Below are positions 58,820 to 64,000 of a stretch of DNA of 64,000 nucleotides, piece by piece. The stretch is from Flavobacterium caeni (GTDB taxonomy: Bacteria > Bacteroidota > Bacteroidia > Flavobacteriales > Flavobacteriaceae): positions 1-64,000 of the forward strand of contig NZ_FMVF01000010.1 of assembly GCF_900101895.1 (NCBI RefSeq), read 5' to 3'. The notes under the pieces are model-generated. The model searched no databases and had not been told where the DNA came from. It was given only the letters and a program-made list of their open reading frames with translations. The stretch's first letter is position 1; every line of letters begins with the position of its first letter. The position numbers and the translations under genes were made by a program.

Positions 58820-60933
58820 TATTGCGGTTGGTGTGCAAATTTTAAAAGGTCGTTGACGGTCTTGACGGGGTTGAACGTGAGCAACGGGACTTCGACAAAA
58901 ATCGTGATCCATTTGGCCATGGCGCCGTTCCAAAGCCCTGGTAACTCGTAGGCTTTGATGTCCTTTCCGTTTTTGGTTTTGTGTACGATGAAACCGCTTT
59001 TGGGATCGACAAACTCGCGCAAATCGAACTTTTCGCCCTGGTAGTTGCGTATCGCACACACCAAATCGACAGGGTTAAAATGCGTCGATGCCTTCAAAAT
59101 CGCAGCCTGTTCGGGGTTTTGCTGGTCGATTTGCGTGGCCTCAACAATTTGCAGCGACAGGTTGCCGCGGTTGTCGCGCACCCAAAACGGTCCGCCGCCG
59201 GGTTCGCCTTCGTTCTTGACCATGCCGCACACGCGTATCGGACGGTTCAGGATTTCGCGCAGATAAATCTGTTGGTGGCGCAGCGTATACTTGTAAAAAT
59301 CTTCTATGATGACCACATTGAGTTTGCGCTGGGCAAAAATGATCATCTCGTCGATGTGTTCCTCCTTGACGGTTTCGTTGTCGATGCGCTGCAGGTAATC
59401 GAAAACCTGCTGTTGCAGCTCGAAAAGGATCCCTGCCAGCGCTTTTTTGTACAACGCGATACGGTCGATGTGGTTTTGGATCACGTTGTCGATGTTCTTG
59501 ACAAAAATAACATCCGATTCGAGCCCATTGAGGTTTTCGATCAACGCGCCATGTCCGCCCGGGCGAAAGAACAACCTGCCGTCGTCAAAGCGAAACGGAC
59601 GGTTGTCGAGGTCTACCGCCAGGGTATCGGTCGATTTGCGTTGGTAGGTGTAGCCCACCTCTATTTGTGTGTTCGACTGCTGCTCGACCTTGCCCTTGAC
59701 CTTGCCGATGATGCGTTCGAATTGCATCTGGTGCGCCTCGGAAATCGTAAAATGCAGGTTCGACTTGCCGTTGGAAGCGGCGTAAAAGGCGCTTTCGTTC
59801 AAATGTTCTTCAATGGGCGTGGCAATGTGCGTCGGGTATTCGTGGAATGGCAAAATCCCTTTTGGCTTGTTGCAGAAGTTGAATTCGGCCCCATCGAGCA
59901 TCACTTGTACAAAGGCGTGGTTCTTTCGATCGGCATTCCACGAATTGAATTCGGGGTGGGTTTCGCGCAACCGTTTGTCGATGGCATCAAAAAACGGAAA
60001 TTTCTCCATCCCGGCGAGGAAAATGGCCAGGTTCGTCGCCCCTTTGCGGTTGATGTAGGCATTGATCGTTTCGTTCTCCAGGTCGAACTCGTTCAGGAAT
60101 TCGGTCAGGAACTTGAACATCCTGCTGGCCGCGCCCGAAGCCGGGACAAACTTCTTGAGCTTGAACCGGTGCTTTTTGGCATCGAACAGTTGGGCGTAGG
60201 TCTCGAATTCTTGGTCGGACAATTTGAGGATGCCGTCTTCCTTCTTGGCCGGACGTTCCAAAACCGCTTTGCCGATGCCCGTCTGGAAAATCCCGAGTTG
60301 CTTTTTCACCGCGTCGATGCTAACGCCATGCTCGTGGATTTGTACAAAATCGTAGGACGAAAAACCGAGTTCCTTGTTCTTGACCAAATCGTTGACGATT
60401 GTAATCGCTTTGTGCAGACGCGTCTCGGTATCGCCCGATAAAACGATGTACGGCTTGTTGTTCTCGATGAGCGCCGACTTGAATTTGTCGAACAAATACT
60501 CGCGGTCGTCGGGGCGGTCGCGCAAATCGTCTTTTTCCCATGGCACGTCGATGTCGGTCAGGAAAAACAGATCGTATTTTTGTTTGCGCGCGGCCTTGTC
60601 GAGCACGGGATCGCAAAAATTATAGTAAATCTCCGAATACACCTTGGTCACCATCAAACACGTGTCGCAAAACAGGAACTTGTTGGCGATAAGCAAGGCA
60701 TCGTTCTCGAGTTTGGTTTGTCCGATGGCAATAGGCAGCAAGTCTTCGGGTTCGCAGATCGTGCCCGCATCGTCGAATTTCTTTTGCAGGTAATCGCGTG
60801 CAAACTCGGGCGCCCACACCGTCTCGAAATGCTCGGCGAGTTGCTGCGCGAGCGTCGTCTTGCCGGTGCTTTCGGGGCCGTAGATTGCGATCCTTATTGT
60901 ATCGGTGGGTTGTTGCTTAAGGTTTTCCTCCAT
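58819..60933 (-). CDS. NadR-like kinase fused to DUF4301
   Basis: The 704-residue protein joins two parts in one frame. Residues 13-185 resemble the AAA/P-loop ribosylnicotinamide-kinase domain of NadR: Walker A YGPESTGKTTLAQQLAEHF at 18-36, APEFARDYL, LPIAIGQ, and LFFLTDIDVPWEKDDLRDR. From about 194 a DUF4301 part follows, with FVPASGAASRMFKFL (262-276), HEYPTHIATPIEEHLNESAF and RLFFRPGGHGALIENLN. The G/A-rich loop and the PGGHGAL segment recall nucleotidyltransferases, but this is inference. In relatives I recall these as separate genes. It overlaps the transporter gene by 40 bases. Confidence 0.85.
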   Translation of the reverse strand: MEENLKQQPTDTIRIAIYGPESTGKTTLAQQLAEHFETVWAPEFARDYLQKKFDDAGTICEPEDLLPIAIGQTKLENDALLIANKFLFCDTCLMVTKVYSEIYYNFCDPVLDKAARKQKYDLFFLTDIDVPWEKDDLRDRPDDREYLFDKFKSALIENNKPYIVLSGDTETRLHKAITIVNDLVKNKELGFSSYDFVQIHEHGVSIDAVKKQLGIFQTGIGKAVLERPAKKEDGILKLSDQEFETYAQLFDAKKHRFKLKKFVPASGAASRMFKFLTEFLNEFDLENETINAYINRKGATNLAIFLAGMEKFPFFDAIDKRLRETHPEFNSWNADRKNHAFVQVMLDGAEFNFCNKPKGILPFHEYPTHIATPIEEHLNESAFYAASNGKSNLHFTISEAHQMQFERIIGKVKGKVEQQSNTQIEVGYTYQRKSTDTLAVDLDNRPFRFDDGRLFFRPGGHGALIENLNGLESDVIFVKNIDNVIQNHIDRIALYKKALAGILFELQQQVFDYLQRIDNETVKEEHIDEMIIFAQRKLNVVIIEDFYKYTLRHQQIYLREILNRPIRVCGMVKNEGEPGGGPFWVRDNRGNLSLQIVEATQIDQQNPEQAAILKASTHFNPVDLVCAIRNYQGEKFDLREFVDPKSGFIVHKTKNGKDIKAYELPGLWNGAMAKWITIFVEVPLLTFNPVKTVNDLLKFAHQPQ

Positions 60934-61517
60934 GCTAAATAAGCCATTACGGCCAGTATTGTAAAAAAGACGTATTCGAGCGCCAGTATCCCGTAGCCGC
61001 GATAGGCATACAGCGGAACGGCTATCAAATCGCCGATGATCCAAAGTGTCCAGTTTTCAAGTTTTTTCCTGGCCATATACCACATGGCGGTAAAGAAAAT
61101 CCCCGAGACGAACAGATCGATGTAATTGTCGGTGCCAAGCTTCGGCAAAAACACCTTATAAATCGCGAAAATTACGACAATTGTAAACACAAAAACGCCC
61201 ACGCCTGTTAATTTTTCGCGTGTATCGGTACGCGAAATCCGCACCACGGGCGTCCCTTCTTTCTTGAGCGCCCAAAGGTACCAACCGTAAATGCTCATCA
61301 CCGAATAATAAACGTTCACGAGCAAATCGCCCACGTACTGCGCACGGTAAAACAAATAGGCCGTAATGGTTGTGGCGATGAGTCCCGTGGGATACACCCA
61401 AATGTTCTCCTTTTTGGCCAAATACACGCTCGCAATCCCAAAGACAAACGTAATGGCCTCGAGGACGATCACAAAAAGCGGTGTGTCGCGGTAGGCGTCC
61501 AGGAAAAATTCGGTCAT
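60894..61517 (-). CDS. PnuC/PnuT-family vitamin transporter
   Basis: The 207-residue membrane protein has seven helices and family motifs VNVYYSVMSIYGWYLW and ENWTLWIIGDLIAVPLYAYRG. PnuC proteins take up nicotinamide riboside, while PnuT relatives take up thiamine; both trap the substrate by phosphorylation in the cell. The thiamine-binding neighbour upstream and the TPP riboswitch downstream favour thiamine, whereas the NadR-like kinase favours nicotinamide riboside. The start ATG overlaps the upstream stop (ATGA). Confidence 0.9.
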   Translation of the reverse strand: MTEFFLDAYRDTPLFVIVLEAITFVFGIASVYLAKKENIWVYPTGLIATTITAYLFYRAQYVGDLLVNVYYSVMSIYGWYLWALKKEGTPVVRISRTDTREKLTGVGVFVFTIVVIFAIYKVFLPKLGTDNYIDLFVSGIFFTAMWYMARKKLENWTLWIIGDLIAVPLYAYRGYGILALEYVFFTILAVMAYLAWRKTLSNNPPIQ

Positions 61518-61756
61518 GAACGGTCGCCTTTGATGAACTTCATGTTGAACACCGCCATTTCCTCGGTCAGGAACGTTTCCTTGACGGCCTGTTTGAGAAA
61601 ATCCATCACCTGGTCATAGTCGCCATAAACCTGCGTCGACAACGGGTTTTCCATCACCTTAAACGGCGCGCTCTTTAGCTTTTCGATAAAGGCGATGATG
61701 GGCGGCTCGTAATTTTGATCGAGCGGATACAAACTGATGTCTACCGAAACTTTCAT
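61514..61756 (-). CDS. Thiamine-binding-family protein (YkoF/MTH1187-like)
   Basis: The 80-residue protein has the ferredoxin-like fold pattern of the thiamine-binding DUF77/YkoF half-domain: KVSVDISLYPLDQNYEPPI, STQVYGDYDQVMDFLKQAV, and a C-terminal strand VFNMKFIKG. Some members bind thiamine. It overlaps the transporter gene by four bases, which suggests a common task in vitamin uptake. Confidence 0.87.
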   Translation of the reverse strand: MKVSVDISLYPLDQNYEPPIIAFIEKLKSAPFKVMENPLSTQVYGDYDQVMDFLKQAVKETFLTEEMAVFNMKFIKGDRS

Positions 61757-61767
61757 GCGTTGTTGTG

Positions 61768-62490
61768 TTATTTGTTTTTTTCGAAAAAATCGAGGTCGTT
61801 CTCAAATGCCGTCCCGATCACGACCAGATCGGCGCCCGCAGCATACGCAGCGTCGATGCCCTTGCGGTTGCGGATCCCACCGCCTACAATAAGCGGAATG
61901 TCGATCCCTTGCGCAACGGCTTCGATGACAGGCACCGGCACCGGCAAATCGGCACCACTCCCCGCCTCGAGGTAAATCAATCGGTTGCCGAGCAATTCCC
62001 CTGCCTGCGCGGTCGCCACGATATGCGCCACATTGTTGCGGTCGAGCGGCGTGGTGCGGCTCACTTTTTCTACGGCGGTTGCCGTACCGCTTTCGATGAG
62101 CAGGTAACCCGTCGGGATGACTTCGAGCGTCGATTGCTTGAGCAGCGGCGCGGCCTGCACCTGGTGCCCGATCAAAAAATCGGGGTTGCGGCCCGAAAGC
62201 AGCGACAGGAACAAAATCCCATCGGCCAGTGTCGAAATCTGCGACGGATTGCCCGGAAACAAAACCACGGGCAAACTACATTTTTCTTTGAGTGCAGACA
62301 CCAAATGATCGATTTGGTTGCTTTCGACATGGCTGCCGCCGACAAAAATATGGGAGGCCGGCGATTGGTTGATGCGGTCCATCAGCACACCGAGCCGGTC
62401 CCAATCGATCTTGTCTGGGTCGAGCAGGATGGCGAGCAGTTTTTGGTTTTGTGATTTCGCCAAGCGGATGTGCGCGTACAAATTCGTCAT
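61768..62490 (-). CDS. Geranylgeranylglyceryl-phosphate synthase homologue (PcrB-type)
   Basis: The enzyme joins glycerol-1-phosphate to an all-trans polyprenyl diphosphate, a step known from archaeal lipids and found in some bacteria. The 240-residue TIM-barrel protein has LLAILLDPDKIDWDRL, HIFVGGSHVESNQ, PVVLFPGNPSQIS, YLEAGSGADLPVP and the C-terminal IVGGGIRNRKG phosphate-binding loop. The start at 62490 is chosen by homology. A TATATTTG box ends six bases before it, so the mRNA may be leaderless. It heads the vitamin-uptake gene run. Confidence 0.93.
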   Translation of the reverse strand: MTNLYAHIRLAKSQNQKLLAILLDPDKIDWDRLGVLMDRINQSPASHIFVGGSHVESNQIDHLVSALKEKCSLPVVLFPGNPSQISTLADGILFLSLLSGRNPDFLIGHQVQAAPLLKQSTLEVIPTGYLLIESGTATAVEKVSRTTPLDRNNVAHIVATAQAGELLGNRLIYLEAGSGADLPVPVPVIEAVAQGIDIPLIVGGGIRNRKGIDAAYAAGADLVVIGTAFENDLDFFEKNK

Positions 62491-62496
62491 CGAACG

Positions 62497-62504
62497 CAAA
62501 TATA
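62497..62504 (-). promoter_or_regulatory. Candidate -7 box (TATATTTG) for the GGGP synthase run
   Basis: TATATTTG on the minus strand is followed by six bases and the ATG. No clear -33 TTG is seen. Confidence 0.5.
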
Positions 62505-62551
62505 CTCGTTGCACGTCGGAAATAGAAATTTAGCCGACGAAATGCCGCAAA

Positions 62552-62582
62552 TAAAAAATCCCAAACACGGGGCTTGGGATTT
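62552..62582 (-). terminator. Rho-independent terminator after the beta-propeller gene
   Basis: AAATCCCAA and TTGGGATTT pair around GCCCCGTG on the minus strand and are followed by TTTT. It lies 20 bases past the stop at 62602. Confidence 0.85.
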
Positions 62583-62601
62583 GATGTGGGTGATTTGGTT
62601 T

Positions 62602-63801
62602 TTATTGCTTGACCACTTTGACCGATTTTACGGCACTTGGTGTGGCCGTTTTTACGAAATAAGTTCCGGGCGTCAAAGCCGACATATCGATTTGGCCTTC
62701 GCTGGCGTCGATGGCTTGGCGCAACACCTGTTGGCCCATGGTGTTGTAAACCGTCACGTCTGAAATGGTTTGCGGTGCAGCAACATGCAAAACGTCTTGT
62801 ACCGGATTGGGATAGACGGTGGCCGTTGTTTGGTTTTCAAAATCGATGGCCGAGAGGTTGTTGCCAACCATTTTGACCAAGCCCAATTCGGCGACAAAAA
62901 CCCAAATCAGGTTCGACGACTGCACTTTGAAAGCCGTTACGTAGTTCATCGGATCGTTGTTGGCGTGCGTATAATTGGCGCAATCGGTGAAATTCTGAAT
63001 ACCGCCCTGTGCACATTCGACATAGTTCGAGATCCAAACTTTTCCGTTTTCATCGAGGTCGATTGCAGACGGCTGACAATCCATCAAACAGCTACCGCCG
63101 GCCAAATAATCGTAGCTCGCGGTCAGGTCGCCATTGACAAATTTGGAGAATCCGTACAAAGTGTAAGCATACAAGTCATTGTTTGTCGTCTTGAAAATTT
63201 TCAACACTCCATCGGTGACGGGGCTAAAGCTCGAACCGGTCATCTTCATCAGCACGGCTTCCGAGGCTACAATATAAACGGTAGAACCCACGATGCCTAC
63301 CGATGAAATGTTATTCCCGAAAGTTCCCGCGTTGGATTCGTTATAGACCGTCCACGTCGAGCCGTTGAATTTGGCGAGTCCGGCATCGGTAGCAACCCAA
63401 ACGTTGTTCGAAGCGTCGACCGCGATGTCGCCAATCACGTTCGAAGGCAACCCTGAGTTGACCTCATCGTAACCCGTAAACGTGTTGCCGCTCATCATGA
63501 TGATCCCGCTTTGGTACGTAGACATCCATTTTCTGTTGAGTCCATCGACGACAATCTTGGTAACCGAATTGATCGGCAAATCAGAATTCTCGGGCGTGTA
63601 ATTGGTGAATGTGGTACCGTTGAAACTCGCGATACCGGCAAAGCTACTCATCCACAACAAACCGTTGTTGTCGGTAGTGAGGCAGTTGACCGTGGCATTT
63701 TCCGTGTTGGTATTTTGCCAATTGTACAAGGTGTAATCATAGGTCTGCGCGAAAGTCGCCACAGAACAAAGCGCCAAGAGTGTAGTGTAGATTTTTTTCA
63801 T
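62602..63801 (-). CDS. Secreted beta-propeller protein with T9SS type A sorting domain
   Basis: The 399-residue protein has a signal peptide (KKIYTTLLALCSVATFAQ). Repeated blades follow (NGLLWMSSFAGIASFNG, NRKWMSTYQSGIIMMSG, NNVWVATDAGLAKFNGS, GKVWISNYVECAQGG), typical of two-component-regulator-propeller repeats. A C-terminal Por secretion domain (about 325-399) begins VYPNPVQDVLHV and ends GTYFVKTATPSAVKSVKVVK. Export through the outer membrane by the type IX system is expected. It is followed on the same strand by another T9SS substrate. Confidence 0.92.
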   Translation of the reverse strand: MKKIYTTLLALCSVATFAQTYDYTLYNWQNTNTENATVNCLTTDNNGLLWMSSFAGIASFNGTTFTNYTPENSDLPINSVTKIVVDGLNRKWMSTYQSGIIMMSGNTFTGYDEVNSGLPSNVIGDIAVDASNNVWVATDAGLAKFNGSTWTVYNESNAGTFGNNISSVGIVGSTVYIVASEAVLMKMTGSSFSPVTDGVLKIFKTTNNDLYAYTLYGFSKFVNGDLTASYDYLAGGSCLMDCQPSAIDLDENGKVWISNYVECAQGGIQNFTDCANYTHANNDPMNYVTAFKVQSSNLIWVFVAELGLVKMVGNNLSAIDFENQTTATVYPNPVQDVLHVAAPQTISDVTVYNTMGQQVLRQAIDASEGQIDMSALTPGTYFVKTATPSAVKSVKVVKQ

Positions 63802-63849
63802 TTGTAAAGGTTATAAGTGGTATTGATTATCTGTATCAACCAAGTCAAA

Positions 63850-63872
63850 GCCCAACCGGTATCAGGCTGGGC
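63850..63872 (-). terminator. Terminator-like hairpin after the partial T9SS gene
   Basis: GCCCAGCC and GGTTGGGC pair on the minus strand with a weak TTTGACTT tail, between two T9SS genes. Confidence 0.5.
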
Positions 63873-63893
63873 ATGATTGGTTTTCTGAACGCG

Positions 63894-64000
63894 TTATTTT
63901 TTGATGACTTTGACGGTCTTCGATGCTTCGCCCGAAGTGATTTTGACAAAATACGTGCCCGCCGTCAAGTGCGATAAATCCACTTGGCCTTGGTTGGCGT
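63894..64000 (-). CDS. T9SS substrate, C-terminal fragment (cut by window edge)
   Basis: Thirty-five codons are visible. They read ANQGQVDLSHLTAGTYFVK followed by a KTVKVIKK end and a TAA at 63894-63896. This is the last part of a Por secretion C-terminal domain. It matches the neighbour's tail, so the two proteins are probably related. The rest lies outside the window. Confidence 0.85.
   Translation of the reverse strand, partial: ANQGQVDLSHLTAGTYFVKITSGEASKTVKVIKK

Noticed and set aside
58820..59059. N-terminal extension of ArfB
   Set aside because: The added residues lie within the kinase-DUF4301 gene in another frame and do not resemble ArfB.

Overview
The window looks like chromosomal DNA from a member of the Flavobacteriaceae, probably Flavobacterium or a close relative. 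The evidence is: promoter-like TTG-N17-19-TAnnTTTG motifs before many genes; an alternative complex III cluster joined to a caa3/aa3-type oxidase; DUF2723, DUF5916 and DUF3127 proteins; a bacterial geranylgeranylglyceryl-phosphate synthase homologue; Por secretion (T9SS) C-terminal signals; and few Shine-Dalgarno sequences. Nearly all of it is core genome. Accessory material is limited to an IS3-family remnant at the left edge, gene-free repeat tracts, a decayed glyoxalase gene and a few orphan lipoproteins.

Layout. 1-656: end of an IS3-family element, then a gene-free repeat tract. 657-2509 (minus): ruvB, two tandem YjdJ-like acetyltransferases and a YjdI-like mono-cluster Fe-S protein. 2641-14245 (minus): actA-B-C-D-E-F then coxB-coxA, a respiratory cluster that would pass electrons from quinol to oxygen. 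14462-14851: a SPOR-domain protein. 15002-19431 (minus): rimP-nusA-infB behind a promoter and an attenuator-like hairpin. 19608-20641: a tandem universal stress protein and tRNA-Gln(TTG). 20895-26385: a DUF2723 (GT117-like) membrane protein, a polysaccharide deacetylase, a thioredoxin-fold protein without its cysteines, and a membrane metallophosphoesterase. 26537-32536: a TPR histidine kinase, a LytTR regulator and a large S74 (intramolecular chaperone) surface protein with a candidate LytTR operator between them. 32592-40038: polA, DUF1579 lipoprotein, DUF5916 outer-membrane protein, LacI regulator. 40251-43074: rplM-rpsI-rpsB-tsf. 43075-43970: gene-free repeat tract. 43971-48282: queuosine-precursor transporter, tag, ald, aat, DUF3127 and a flavin reductase. 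48513-53893: orphan lipoprotein, XRE-like regulator with a perfect operator-like palindrome, VOC pseudogene, a membrane protein, SRPBCC protein and a histidine kinase. 53923-54823 (minus): greA-HIT. 54979-55741: Rieske-like lipoprotein and a 180-bp-period structured repeat pair. 55881-62490 (minus): a vitamin-uptake neighbourhood made of a GGGP synthase, thiamine-binding protein, PnuC/PnuT-type transporter, a fused NadR-like kinase-DUF4301 protein, ArfB, and a TPP-riboswitch-controlled TonB-dependent receptor. 62602-64000 (minus): two adjacent T9SS substrates, the second cut by the window edge.

The less expected signals are mostly not in genes. One is a dispersed repeat family with three divergent copies (343-416, 43861-43923, 58031-58142). 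Its central hairpin keeps pairing while its bases change, and one copy sits in frame inside the signal-peptide region of the TonB receptor. A second family is made of inverted arrays of TTTGGAA/TTCCAAA at gene ends (14862, 20437, 36179, 42131). A third signal is a pair of 110-bp repeats exactly 180 bp apart (55452, 55632). Candidate operators also lie before the DUF2723 gene, the XRE gene and the S74 gene. All annotations rest on reading the sequence and on remembered family features; no search was run.
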